Source: Paracentrotus lividus (lineage: Eukaryota; Echinodermata; Echinoidea; Camarodonta; Echinidae). From it: 64,000 bases of DNA. Below are positions 24,431 to 35,865 of the stretch, piece after piece. Within the stretch, counting starts at the first letter, position 1; every line of letters starts with the position of its first letter. The notes beneath the pieces were generated by a model. The model was not told the origin of the DNA and searched no databases. It saw nothing but the letters and a program-made list of their open reading frames with translations. A program made the translations under genes and the position numbers. Location of the stretch: NCBI GenBank assembly GCA_940671915.1, contig CALNVZ010002974.1, forward strand, positions 14,291,389 to 14,355,388. The letters are read 5' to 3'.

Positions 24431-25595
24431 AATAAATGAAATTATTTCTTTTAACACGGGATTCGCTTAAACTTCAAGGAGTCGGTAGCATAGATTTGAC
24501 GAGGGAAAAGAAAACAGGTAACGAGTTCTACTTTATACATCTTGAACCTTTCTGTTAATAGTCACATTAAATGCCTAGATACCCACAAACTATTGGAATT
24601 CCGGTATGTAAAATTAAGAGATGCAATTTCCAAAATAATATAATGGCATAATAAATTTAAAGCGCATTCATATATTAAATCTCATATAAAATCATGCTTT
24701 TTTTTTTCAATTATACTTTTCATTATTTTACAAGTTTTGTCTCTCTTCAATCGAATAATATGTTGAATTCTTTCGAGCATTTAAAAAAAGTATTGTGAAT
24801 GGTTTACAATGGCTAAATCCTAAAGAATATAATATCATGTTCAATTATGTACAACGTGTAAAATAAATGTTTTATCATTTGAAATGCATTCGTTCTTAGT
24901 CTATAGTCACACAAATAACGTCCATGCCCGTTCTTTAAAAAGAGGTAAAACTGTAAACGGCTTGATCGGTTTGAATACCTTGCCAAATAATTTATTAATA
25001 CGATGCCAGTTTGTTCCTCAATAGGCCGCTTCCACATTACGTCCATCTGTCTTTATCTCGTTATCTAGTTCAACCGAGTAAAACGCTACAATTTATACCG
25101 TTCGTAAGCACGTCGCTAACAGTGTCCCTGTATGATGAAGTGCGGCACCCCGTTCGTAGTACGTTCTTCTCGTTTAAAGTAAGTCTCATCGTTTAAAGGA
25201 TGTTGTCACTCCGTTTTATTTCGAAAACGGGAAGACGGCTCAATTTTTTCTTAACATGCTTTTTAAAATCTGACTGTTTTTACCGCTCTATCCGTCCGAG
25301 CCCCTCCATCATGTTCTTAAACAGATCGTTGCGAAGTCTCCACTACGTCCAGTCGGAGTACGAACTTGGAGCCGCGTTTTACAATTTTTAGGAACGTGGG
25401 GAACCAATCAATTTCAGTGAAATGAGGGCATTACATGTTCAAATTCTGAAGTGCTTGTCGTTCAAGCTCGTCAGTGAGTTCGTAAATAGATCGTAAAGGT
25501 CTTTACGCGTCCAATCCGTATGTACATAGATTGAGCCACTCCTGCAAAGTTTTAAAAACCTGCGTAAGCATCGCTCCGTGTGAAGGTTGTATAAA
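24431..25595. other. AT-rich DNA, then a CG-richer block at 25000-25570
   Basis: The first part is plain AT-rich sequence. From about 25000, CG dinucleotides become frequent and GTTCGTA-type motifs recur (about 25098, 25152, 25479). Two plus-strand frames of about 60 codons (25011-25196, 25200-25391) both contain MFLNR; I do not recognise them. Confidence 0.4.
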
Positions 25596-26563
25596 TAGGG
25601 GAGCCTGGGGGCATTTCATCAAGGACTTGTTCGGACATTTTATCCGACAATTTGCCCTCAGCCAATCAGATGCAGCATTTCAGTAGCTTTTAACAGTTTG
25701 TCGATAAAACGTCCGACAAGTCCTTCATGAAACGCCCTCCGGGATGGAAGTTGCACGGTCAGTTGTTACAGTTCTCAGTGTGCTAAGTTGAACAAGAGAG
25801 TTCGTGCTAACTTGCAGCTATATACAGCCTAACATAGCTGTGATGAACTGCCGTGTGAGGTTTCTTCGTTGTTATTAAAGTAAGTCAACAAAAACGTTTT
25901 TTTACAGTTCCAAGTGAATTTTTGACAAAAATTGAAATTTGTAATAGTTCTTACAACTGAAGGCACATGATGAATAGTCTGGTATTGTGAATATAGTACA
26001 TGTATGTCACTAATATAAAACCTAGCCATGCCCTGTAATTCTGCTAATGGCTGTGCTACAGTTGATTTTATGTGTAAATCCCCATGGGTAGTTGTTACAA
26101 CAACCGACCCATGCCGAGTAGCAACCTACCCCAATTACATTACACATGTAAATAATTTTGTTTCATTTTCAGGTGTTAATATTTTGTTATTCTATTATTA
26201 CTTTAGTCTATTCTAGAGCTCTACTTGATCTATGTTAACGATACCAAGAAACTGGAAAGTTGAAAACAAAAGTATGGTATAAGAGATTTACACATTGTCA
26301 ACTTACCGTATTTTACATAATGTAACAATTTACCCGTATGGTGTAACAACTTACCCCGTATAAGGGGTAGGTTGTTACAAAAAAATGTCTTCATTAATTA
26401 AGTCTGTATATTAGTGTTTACATGTTTTCAAGGTTTATGTGCCTCAGGTTTTAGCCAACATAATAGGCTAACTACAGACCCAAAATGGAGTGTGTGAGCA
26501 CTTTCATTACAATTATCTGGCCCAAAATGTGAATTTTGTAACTTCCATCCCCGGTCTCCCCTA
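25596..26563. mobile_element. Family A TIR element, second copy, interrupted
   Basis: About 834 bp match the element at 256-1068 with many small indels. The right terminus CATCCCCGGTCTCCCCTA is intact. The left terminus TAGGGGAG is separated from the rest by the nested MITE at 25607-25740. The shared interior includes the AACATAGCTGTGATGAACTG block and the CAACCTACCCC motifs. Confidence 0.8.
25607..25740. mobile_element. Hairpin MITE nested in family A element (134 bp)
   Basis: GGGGGCATTTCATCAAGGAC is mirrored by GTCCTTCATGAAACGCCCTCC. The arms extend through TTGTCGGAC..TTTTATC.GACAA. It sits within the left end of the family A copy, so it inserted after that element did. No coding capacity. 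Confidence 0.8.
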
Positions 26564-28059
26564 CCCCCTTTTGGTTGATTGCAGTAATGTTGTTTCATTA
26601 TATTTATAAAAATACTCAAAGACTACATAAAAGACAAATTATAGTTTTATTTATTATCTCTAGTTAGTTTGTTAAAGGAGTCGGTAAATTTTAACATTGT
26701 TTCACTTTCTTTGCTATATTTGATCAGCCGACCATTTGAACATTACACTGTACAAAATTATTTTCAAAAGTTGTACAATTCTTTTACAGTAATATAATTT
26801 TACAGTAATTGGTGGTAAATTCCTACTAGCTACAGAAGTTATTTATCGTGCATCAAAGTTGCTGGTAATTTGCTGTAAAAAAAACAACAAAAAACAAACG
26901 AAAAAAAAAAAAAAAAAAAAAAAAAACACTGAAATGTTTTTTATACTGTGTAGACATATTTATTCTTTTTTCTTTTTATTTTAATTTTGCTAGTGTTAAA
27001 ATATAAAATCAAGTCCAATAGTCCGTTCACTAAGGTTTATGCAAATAATTATTGTTGCCTTAGCTGTTAACATGTTCAGTTAAAAAAAAAAAGTGTTCAC
27101 CCTCTCAAGACCATGTATATAAATCACGTTTAAGACACTTTTTCATAAGTCGTGATAATAAACACAATTATCGAAAAAAAAATAGATTCATTTAATTCAG
27201 TTTGGAACATAATTAAAAGTTTGAGAAAACGGATAAAACAAACTTCCAGAAGAAAGACAATGTTTTACATTTGATTGTTAAACGAGGCCCTTGTTATATT
27301 TTTGAAGAAGGGTAAATGGGTGGGGCTGTTGCCCCCTGTGTCCGCGATTGTTTATGAGACTGCCTATCCTCATACGTCAGAGAACAATAATTAAGTCTTT
27401 GAATGGTATCATGAAACATGGTAAACATTGTCAAGATCCTTGAACATAATATAAATCATTGTTAATAATAGACCATGACATTTTGAATGTTTGTAAAAAA
27501 AAAAGACAAAAAAAGAAAAAGAAAAAAAGATTAATCTAATTACCACGTCATAGCCCCAATGTATCATGATGAATTATATGGCTTTTTCTATTATATGGCT
27601 TCTTGTGAAATTGATACGGTTTTTATTTTACATATATATTTAATGGTTCGAACTTTTTACACCGTTAGTCTGTACAAACAAACTATTTTTTTTCATCATG
27701 CATGCCTATAAAGAATATAAGATTTAAAAGAATTTGAAATGTTTCAGAGCAAGCCTTCAGCTACATCTAATAAATTACTAACGAACATCTCTCCTAGAAT
27801 ATAAGTATATAAGATTAATTCTATATAGGCCTACTTATATCACTTTATTATAAATGTTATGTTTCTACTTTATTATCATTTGGAATATGTTGTTGTGTCG
27901 TCCTTTTGCATGTATTTACAAACAATTTTGTTTTTATTTTTAAAAATTGTTTCAAAATCTAAGCTGGCCCAATCATTCGATCGTGGCCCTCTACCGATAA
28001 CGATTAGAATCGATACGCACCTCCACCAATGACGTAATCTCCAATATATTTATATAATT
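26564..28059. other. AT-rich DNA with a possible 208-bp inverted-repeat element
   Basis: Around 26747-26954, CACTGTACAAAATTATTTT at the left loosely mirrors a TTTTTTATACTGTG end at the right, enclosing two TTTACAGTAAT motifs, TTTGCTGTAAAA and an A-run. It resembles the MITE at 34941-35156 but is poorly preserved. The rest shows no gene. Confidence 0.4.
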
Positions 28060-28212
28060 AAACATTTATGGACCCCATGGAAGAACTGTGGTATTTTGTC
28101 AATACTGCTAAAATGGGCTACCCACCATATTCTTATTATAAAATGTACTATGTATAATGTAAATGTATTGTTTTACGGAAATAAAAATAAGCAAACAAAC
28201 AAACAAACATGT
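28060..28212 (+). mobile_element. LINE 3' untranslated tail with (CAAA)n end
   Basis: ATGGACCCCATGGAAGAACT, then CTGCTAAAATGGGCTACCC, then a GGAAATAAAAATAAGCAAAC tail is laid out like the 3' end of the LINE at 22985-23073 (GGACCCCAAGG ... CCTGCTAAAT ... AATAAATAAA). Coding sequence is absent, as expected for a severe 5' truncation. Confidence 0.45.
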
Positions 28213-28893
28213 ATCAATATCAATTTCAAAAGTATTTTTCAGTAACAGGCCTACAGAGCATAGTGCAAGAATAAAACAACTTTGGTGTACTTTATTAACA
28301 CTTTAGGGGATTGGAAGAAACATTTATTTGCATGAACCCATCAGGCAATCCTCATTTCTGACTTCAATGACAGAGAAGAACTTTAAAGATCCAAATAGAA
28401 ATCTTTTAGATCAGAGACGCTTTTTGCTTTTCCTTTGGAGACTGGTGTAATCTGATATCTATAGATTGGCGGTGCGTTAAACCATTCCGAGGAAGCGATT
28501 AGTCGATGTGTGATACAACAGTATTCTGTTCTTATCATCAGAAAGAATTGTAAAACATAGTAGACGATTACAAAGATAACGTTTCATTCTTGCCATGAAA
28601 CTACATGCATGATAGAATCGAATTTAATTCAAAGATCTATCAAGAATCAAACTTAGTCAAATTAATTACATGCTGGTGTTTTAATGATTTTTCCTGGGTC
28701 TTGCCCCCTAAAAAAGTGCATTACATTTTGCTTTGAACTATAAAATCTTAAGTATATAAGATAACATCTGAAGATTTAATCACAATTTTATGTTCAAGCA
28801 CAGTACAAATCAATAGATCTCTCGATATGCTCTACATGTATGGCACTTTAGTCATTCTGTAAGGAGTGGTATAGTTTGCGGTTTGTGTCCTAT
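28213..28893. other. Unannotated AT-rich DNA
   Basis: Nothing recognisable on either strand. Confidence 0.5.
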
Positions 28894-29467
28894 AAGACAG
28901 CTCCACGGTAGTCTACTCCACGGTTTCCACTTGGTCTAACAACAGTTGGTCCATTTATCTGATTGTCTAATACCACATGGGCTAAACCCATATGGTCTAT
29001 TAACAGTTTGGTCTAAATTCCCCTTGGTCTAATACATACTTGGTATAACTGTCACTTAGCCTAAATATCACGAATTACGGATTCGTCTAATTTACAAATG
29101 GTCTAATTGCATTCGGCTTAATTCCCAAATGAATATTTGGCATATTTCCAGTCTATTACAAGAATCGACCAAGTAGTGTTAGACCAATTGGACATTAAAC
29201 GAAATGGGAATTAGACGAAATAGTAAATAGGCGAAGTGACAATAAGACCAAAAGGACATTAGACAAACTGGTTATAGACGAAATAAAATTAGACCATGTA
29301 GGACGAGATCAAACAGCATTAGTCAAAGTGGGTGTGGACCAATAATTGGCAATTTACCTACTCCACCTGGTAAGTCCGATGGATGACAACTTACCCGAGG
29401 ACAACTCCCAAAGCGGACAACACCCACACAGGACAACTCCCTGTGGATGACTCCACGGAGCTGTCTT
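28894..29467. mobile_element. Inverted-repeat element built as a ladder of TTAGACC/GGTCTAA units (574 bp)
   Basis: AAGACAGCTCC at 28894-28904 is mirrored by GGAGCTGTCTT at 29457-29467. From about 28930 to 29150 the sequence is a series of degenerate 18-20-bp units of the form TTGGTCTAATnnnCA. From about 29160 to 29330 the same unit runs complemented (TTAGACCAAnTGGnnA). The whole therefore folds as an imperfect palindrome made of short repeats. The right part ends with several GGACAACTCC units. No coding capacity is apparent. Confidence 0.7.
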
Positions 29468-29482
29468 GGAGGAGTTGTCCTC
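29397..29482. repeat. GGACAACTCC / GGAGTTGTCC hairpin cluster
   Basis: GAGGACAACTCC at 29397 and AGGACAACTCC at 29430 face GGAGGAGTTGTCCTC at 29468-29482. The inverted pair overlaps the end of the ladder element and may mark a second, overlapping boundary. Confidence 0.6.
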
Positions 29483-30600
29483 ATCGAGGATCTGTCCCCT
29501 GGCGTGATCCTCCATGGGAGGTGCCATCTGGTGGAGCAATCCTCTTGGGACTTTTCTTCCAGGAACTTGCCCACCGTGAGACCAACCCATCGAGGGATAT
29601 AGGACTTGATGTTCTTGAGTCTGAAAATATATATTGAAATTGATCGTGACAGAAATTAGACGCGATTAAGATTAAGTTTGAGCACATTCATGGTTTACTG
29701 AACGTCCTTTGCCATGTCTGTGTTGAAAGTCAAGGGTGTGATAGGATGTAGGTTGGTGTCCGAGCATCAGAAGGTCTAAATGTTAGAGTACAGTCACATG
29801 TAGGATGCTATCAGAGAAGCTATTAAATATTATATCGCCCAAATTGGGTTACCTGATTTGATTGCAATAGCATAGGCTGACGATTGTTGGGTTTGATACA
29901 CTCCAACCGTATACATCTAATCAATTGCAATATTAATGTGTCCAGCTGATGCACCCTTTTTCAGAAAAAAAAACATTTTATTGGTATTGTCTTTCTTCCT
30001 TCTTGTTCTGTAAAGTGCTTTTATTCATCTTAATCCTGTCATTTTGAAATTCGTTTTTCTTTCTAATCTCCCTCTCTCCTTTACTCTCTTCTTTCTTCCT
30101 CTCGCTTTATCTTCTCCCGTCTCTTTCTCTCTTTCTGTTTTACCGCGAACCAACCAAGGAAAAGCTTTCATTCTTTAACAAATGTTGAGGCAGATTGTGA
30201 AGGTGTATCAAAAGTTCTTTGCAATTTATGTTGGTGTGGGAGTTATTGACGAATTGTTCCACATAGTTCGTAAAATACTGTTTGGCCATCATTGAGTGAA
30301 TTGGCAAGTATCTATCGATCAGGTTAAAGTTGAACAAAATGCATTTGTATGTTAACGTATTATTGATAGAGATCACGTACACACAAAATCAACTTTTAAA
30401 ATAACGACACTTGCCATCTCTTGAGAAATAACATAAGAAATACGATGAGAAAAATACGCCTTTGCAGTTGATTTTCAAGGATCTTCTCTTATACAGACGT
30501 CATGGAATCTTTCACATACCATGTTGTAAAATATCATAAGTGGAAAATATTTGTAGATCGATAATAGGTGTTTGGTTATACATTCTTAAAGATATTGCAC
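29483..30600. other. Unannotated DNA
   Basis: A CT-rich tract lies at 30050-30140. GC-rich sequence continues to about 29600. No gene recognised. Confidence 0.45.
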
Positions 30601-30613
30601 ATTATTAGTATGA

Positions 30614-30633
30614 GAGAAAAAAAGAGGAAGAGA

Positions 30634-30683
<50 letters not shown>

Positions 30684-30698
30684 CAGAGAGAGAGTGTG
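30614..30698. repeat. (GA)n microsatellite
   Basis: Mostly pure GA dinucleotides at 30640-30676 with interrupted flanks. Confidence 0.9.
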
Positions 30699-30709
30699 TG
30701 AGGGGCGTA

Positions 30710-31535
30710 ATGCGACCGGAAGCAACTCATACTTTAAATAGGGGGTAAAGTTCCATTCTTAAAAATCTGAGTACTTAACCAATCGTTTTGGAGTGAAAAT
30801 TTCTTCAGTATGAATGACTGTAGAAGGACAAATTACCTCCTTCACATTTAGAGAAAAGCTTAGATCAAGGCTCTTTCTTTCAGACATCTTTGAAAATTGC
30901 ATATAGTATGAGAGAAAGGAAACCATACTTCGTTCATTACTATGTTATCGAGATGGAGGAAAATAGAAAGGGGGACACGGAGAGATAAAAGAAAAGTTAT
31001 AACAATTATTATTAGAATTCAGGAAGGTAAATCAGACAAAATGACTTCACATCTTGTTTAGATAAACGTCTTTCCCTCTTCATTGCATCTTGATTTGTAA
31101 ACACATTGATTGACGTGCGGAAATATACAAATATCTGGAATCGTTTAGGTGTCTTGATCATTTTTTGCTTCATATGAAGATTAGATCTTAAACTTTGTTT
31201 GCTGGTTTAACCCCCGCAGTCAAAAGCCAACTGGATTACGGCAGATTACTGCACTGTGTTTTCACAACTCGTTAATCCTATAGTAGGCTGTTATCAAGGC
31301 AATATGGATTCGTATGTAGATTAGTTATGATTTGAAATTACAGGTCTAAAAGGCGTGGTTCTTTTTAAGCCTTGTAAAAACACATGACAGACCATAAATC
31401 AATGTACTAATCTCCGCTTACTGGCTTATACTGTTGTGAAAGTTGTGTAAATCCCGAGGTTACTTGGCACGTTCTCATTCCACGCCGCCCTCTTCGTCCT
31501 TATGAATCAGCAGACAATGATGATTTTAAAATATG
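30710..31535. other. Unannotated AT-rich DNA
   Basis: Nothing recognisable on either strand. Confidence 0.5.
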
Positions 31536-31539
31536 GGTA

Positions 31540-31655
31540 GGTTGGGGGGGGGGCACTAAAAATATCTCGATTTTAACATGTAAAGTCAATTAGTGGTTTT
31601 AAAATCATATGGGGCGTGCGTCCCCTGCACCCCGCCGGGATCCACCACTGTTCTT
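31540..31655 (+). repeat. Second copy of the GGATCC(G/A)CCACTG repeat
   Basis: GGTTGGGGGGGGGGCACTA, CGATTTTAACATGTAAAGTC and the terminus CCGGGATCCACCACTG match the copy at 12535-12657 in the same order. Confidence 0.65.
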
Positions 31656-32438
31656 ATACGATTTTTAGTGACACATTTCTCTCCTATATCTATGGTGCAA
31701 CGACCGGCAAGGAAACAGCCCTATACGTAATCATTTATTCTATTCTCGAAAGCACATTCAACCATTAGGGCAATTCCATGAATTATTGGACATTTTTCAA
31801 AAAAAGAAGTCTGTCTCCTAACTTGATTATTCGATGTATCACCAATCTAATACCACAGATGTTCATAAATGACATAGGTCTTTCATATTCAATTGAAAAA
31901 AATAATAATTTTCGTTGACTTCTGCAAGATCTCAAACCATCATTCAAATTGTACATGTGGGACTTGGGACAATAAATTTCACTAAAGTGCAAATTACACA
32001 AGAGTCGTTTAATATTTCTTCACACAAATTTCACTAAAAGGCAAAGGATAAACCTATGTCCATATTTCAGAGGCCATATGAGATATGCGGTTACAAGGGG
32101 TGAAAAGACCTCTTGAAATTCACTGGACAAAATGTAACATAAGTAACCGTAACGTAACTAACCACGTTTTTGTTGTTTCTATAGAAAAGTATCATACTAT
32201 TCAAGATATACAGTGTCCCCAAAAATTATTTGTACACTTTGAAAAAATGAATTAAACAAATCGATGTTGGTTTGAAATGTCAGTTACAATTTATATCAGA
32301 TGTTAGGTAATGTCTCCATCACCTGAACCCTAAATCACAAATGTTCCGTCAATCTCGGAGGTTCTACACCACCATTTGCAATTATCATGGCCCAAAAATT
32401 ATTTGTACACTTCAGAAGATGGGTTTTTGAAGGAGTGT

Positions 32439-32775
32439 TTAAAATTTTGAGAGAACTTCTTTGACTTCCAGGGCAGTCATCAACCTCCTTGGCATACTGT
32501 TGACCAATTTAGCACTCATTTCACGGCCAATACCATTCCAAGTTCGCTGGAGCGTGTCCTGGAGCTGCTGGAGGTTTGATGGTGAGTCTAGAGGGCGCTG
32601 TCGCTTCAGATCACCTGTCATGTGCTAAATGGGGATTAAATCTGGGATCTGAGGTGCCTAGCTTCTTAACAAGTTTCTTCTAAAATAATGTTTTAATATG
32701 CTTCGCTGCATGCTTGGGGTCCCTGTCATGTTGGAACACAACTAGAAGACCAATCAGCCTTTACGTAAGTGGGAG
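32439..32775 (-). pseudogene. Tc1-like transposase C-terminal part, inverted copy
   Basis: Read on the minus strand, the DDE transposase C-terminal region appears. FQHDRDPKHAAKHIKTLF matches the D-x-D-P-K-H-T catalytic block. A KKLVKKLG segment follows, then a decayed SPDLNPI motif, and finally a GDLKRQRPLDSPSNLQQLQDTLQ and MSAKLVNSMPRRL tail, very typical of Tc1 transposases. A frameshift and stop lie between the blocks. No N-terminal DNA-binding domain continues on this strand; similarity stops near 32775. Confidence 0.8.
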
Positions 32776-32984
32776 CCTCTAAGAGGCAAAAATAGTCTCA
32801 CGGACATCGGTTTTCATGATGATAAATGAGAAACAGACAGTAAGCAATTAAATATTGCAATTTGCGACCAAAGAACATTGCATCCAAGGCCACAGAGGCT
32901 GGGGAATGACTGGGTGCCCTCAAAAGTGTCTGCAACAGGTTAAATGGCTACATGACTATAAGTGGAATAATTGGCAAGAAAGAA

Positions 32985-33640
32985 GCCAAATGTAAGGGAC
33001 AGTAACAAAGAAGCGTCATGCTTTTGCAAAACAACATGTGAACAAGCCTGCAGAGTTCTAGCACTCTGTCCTAAGACCTAATAAGTGCAAAAGTGTTTGG
33101 ATATGATGCACGGGACCAAGTGTGTCTTGTAGGAAGCTTTCAGTCAGTCATGCTTGGAGCCAACAGTGAGGCACAATGGAGGATGTTTCACGATTTGGAG
33201 TTGTATGGCAGCCAGTAGAGTTGGAGAGATACATTTCATAACATGGCATCATGAATGCTGAAGCCATGAGGATATCCTTGCCCTTCAGAGTGGCTCAGAT
33301 GCTCCCATCTGCTTGAAGTCTGAATGGTCATCAATTTAGGCCTACGGTCCAATATAACAATGACCCCAAGAACACAGCAAACCATACTAAAGCAATATTG
33401 CAACAGAAACATTTTAAGCTGCAAGACAGGGCACCTCACAGCCCAGATTTAATCTCCATTTAGCACATGAGAGGTGATCTGAAGCGACAGCGCCCTCTAG
33501 ACTGACCATCCAACATCCAGCAGCTCCAGGACACGCTCCAGCCAACTTGCAATGGTATTGGCCGTGAAATGAGTGCTAAATTGGTCGACAGTATGCCAAG
33601 AAGGTTGATGACTGTCCTGGAAGCCAAAGAAGACCCCCCA
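32985..33640 (+). pseudogene. Tc1-like transposase, decayed
   Basis: The plus strand encodes successive conserved blocks in different frames. VTKKRHAFAKQHVNKPAEF corresponds to the usual RL.FA..H block. A TVRHNGGCFTIWSCMAASRVG segment corresponds to the HGGGSVMVWGCF block. NNDPKNTANHTK is the second catalytic aspartate block, and an SPDLISI motif and MSAKLVDSMPRRL tail follow. The enzyme would cut and paste the element at TA sites. Multiple stops and frameshifts abolish it. The N-terminal paired-like helix-turn-helix is missing, replaced by the inverted 3' half to the left. Confidence 0.8.
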
Positions 33641-34213
33641 AATTTTAAACACGCCTTTGAAAACCCATGTTCTGAAGTGTACAAATAATTTTTAGGCCAT
33701 GAAAATTGCAAATGGTGGCCTAGAACTTCCGAGACTGGCGGAACATTTGAGATTTAGTGTTTAGGTGATAGTAACATTACCTACCATTAGATATAACTAG
33801 TAAGTAAAATTTCAAACCAACGTCGATTTATTTAATTCTATTTTTTCAAAGTGTACACATAATTTTTTGGGACACTGTATTCTATATCACATGACTCGCC
33901 AACTCATCAGCAATAACATGCATGTCACAGTTTGCTTTAGTTGAACGTAGTTTCAAGGAACTTGAAGGTCAAAGTTAGTCCTCAAAAAACCATGTTCATT
34001 TTTGGTAACGTAACTAACCAAAGTTTAAGTACCTGTTACTACTTATTGAAATATGCCTCATGATTCTCTTTGATGATGTCAAGTAGGTTATATCTATAGG
34101 TATCGACACTACAAAAATTGAAAAATAATATCAAAGCGTCTTCATGTAGAAGCCAACCTTAGACTACAGCGTACCATAATGCGTAACGAAACTAATCATG
34201 GAATTGCCCATTA

Positions 34214-34940
34214 CCAGATTTCCCATGTAATAGTCAAAAATAAACATAATACTATACATGCTACATAAAATACAAATCGTAAGAGTAATATTTGAATTCT
34301 GGGAAGACTTTGAAAAGAAAACAAGTCTCTCGATTGAAAATGATGCATAATGTGTTACATCTTTTTGGAATAGAATAGGAAAATATTTCAGTTAACTTTT
34401 GGATTTCATTCAGAACACTACGGTCATGATTAAAGGCAATATTATCAGTATGGGAACTCCTTACTTCACGGGATGACTCGGAGCCGCTCAAAATGAAGTG
34501 TGTTAGATAAATCGTTTGGCACGCCAGAAATCTTGGCGATGAGGGTGTGTCTCTCATACATACCCACGATAACAAAAAAACATTTGTTAAAAAATCGCAC
34601 ACTCAGTTTTATATTATACATTTGTTTTGTATTATTATTCAAGTTTTTTCCCCTTTAGAATTTGGCGTAAAGTGAAACTAATGCCATAGTCACACAGACA
34701 CTTACGTTGAGTTATATTTGCGTTGCGTCCAAAAGTTTTTTTTTTCTTCTGCGGAACCCCATGAATGCCTTTCCGTCATAGCCAGCAGTGGAAATAGGGA
34801 TAATTTCGTTAATCCAATAAAACAAAGAAATACATAAGAAACGAAATAATAGAAGATGAAATAAGGATAAAACAGCAAAAACGTAACTTAACTGCAATAT
34901 AAGAATATAATTTTAGAAAAACTTCGAACATGAGTTAACA
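34214..34940. other. Unannotated AT-rich DNA
   Basis: A minus-strand frame of 113 codons (34261-34602) is open but shows no recognisable family, splice signal or compositional change. Confidence 0.4.
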
Positions 34941-35156
34941 CACTGTAAAAAAAAAAAAAAAAAAAGGCTTTTTTTTTACAAAAATAAAAATACAGATTTG
35001 CTCCATTCCAACTACAGCAATGTTGATGTTTTATTTTTTTAATCACTCCCGGTAATGTGTATAGGAAAAAATTACAGCCAACTGTATTTTTACATCATCA
35101 TTGTTTGCTGCCATCATAGTTGCTGTAAAATTACTCAGCCTTTTTTTTTTACAGTG
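34941..35156. mobile_element. MITE with CACTGTAAAA...GGCT termini (216 bp)
   Basis: CACTGTAAAA plus an A-run and GGCT at the left mirrors AGCC plus a T-run and ACAGTG at the right. The interior holds TTACAGCCAACTGTA and GTTGCTGTAAAATTACTC. Non-coding. The flanks do not show a clean TA duplication. Confidence 0.7.
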
Positions 35157-35574
35157 CAGCTGTCCTGTTCTTCCAGTTTCGTTCTGTTCTCCTATCATCT
35201 ATCCAAAAATGGCGTCGCATTTTATTCAGTGGTTGAGATGTACTCTCTAGTGCCTGCTGTCTTTTACATAAAGTAAACCTTGGTCTGGGAGCTCGCCACT
35301 TACCCCATCAAACATTTGTAGTTTCTATATGCTTGCCTTCTTTTTCTTCTTTCAATCTCATTTTGCTTTTGACAGGTATCCATATTTGATCTTTATTTAT
35401 TTCTAATATATAATCCTCAGCACCACTCAACCTGGTCGAACTTTCTTCGTAAATTATTTCTCCAGCGGTATAGAGGTATAGAGTCCCCCAACTCGCATTC
35501 CAGGCAAATTAATGTTCGTCTCCTCGAATGCATGAATATTTAACTTCCAGCTAAATTAGTTTCCTGTTCACCAG
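35157..35574. other. Unannotated DNA upstream of exon candidate
   Basis: Pyrimidine-rich with no repeat recognised. It ends in TTAGTTTCCTGTTCACCAG, a good 3' splice acceptor at 35574. Confidence 0.4.
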
Positions 35575-35819
35575 GGAAAAGTAAAGAAAGGCAAGGTATA
35601 GTGATTGGTGACAAGCTCCGCATCCATCGGGTCTGTATACCTCAGAACATAGGGTTTCCTGAGGACACATCTATCATGCAATGTCCTACATTGTTTGTTG
35701 AGAATCAGAAAGACATTACATCAAACAAGAAGGTTATCGTCAAATGTGCGTCTCCAGAGACTGTCCGAGAGCCCAACCAAGTAGACAAAAGGCGTTTAGG
35801 TGGTGGCAAAGAACTCTGA
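35575..35819 (+). CDS. Unrecognised terminal-exon candidate
   Basis: A strong acceptor with a pyrimidine tract (TTTCCTGTTCACCAG) ends at 35574. The downstream frame stays open for 81 codons to TGA at 35819. The residues (IGDKLRIHRVCIPQNIGFPE, later KKVIVKCASPETVREPNQVD) look like ordinary soluble protein with balanced composition, unlike the repeat-driven frames elsewhere. I recognise no family. It could be the last exon of a plus-strand gene, possibly with the first exon at 24258, or a processed or mobile remnant. An opposing candidate ends only 46 bp away. Confidence 0.35.
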
Positions 35820-35865
35820 ATTAATCATGGTTGTTGAGGCGAAATAATCCGTTCAAAAACATCGA

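Larger units (their letters stand above)
32211..33877 (+). mobile_element. Tc1/mariner-like transposon with duplicated, inverted 3' half
   Basis: CAGTGTCCCCAAAAATTATT opens the element and its complement closes it. TA flanks both sides, the standard target of this superfamily. Unusually, similarity between the two ends is not limited to short terminal repeats. At least 430 bp of the left end is an inverted copy of the right end, including the last third of the transposase gene. The middle carries a decayed plus-strand transposase. Either two elements recombined head-to-head, or one acquired an inverted duplication of its 3' half in place of its 5' end. Confidence 0.8.
31768..34209. mobile_element. 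TIR element GGGCAATTCCATGA with ATTA target duplication, split by a Tc1-like element
   Basis: GGGCAATTCCATGAATTA at the left is mirrored by TAATCATGGAATTGCCC at the right. Directly outside both ends lies ATTA (31764-31767 and 34210-34213), a four-base target duplication. Removing the insertion at 32211-33877 leaves about 775 bp. TAACGTAACTAACCA occurs in both remaining halves (about 32149 and 34006) in direct orientation. No transposase of its own is recognised. Confidence 0.8.

Noticed and set aside
34261-34602. 113-codon minus-strand frame
   Set aside because: No recognisable family, splice sites or composition change; plausible as chance.
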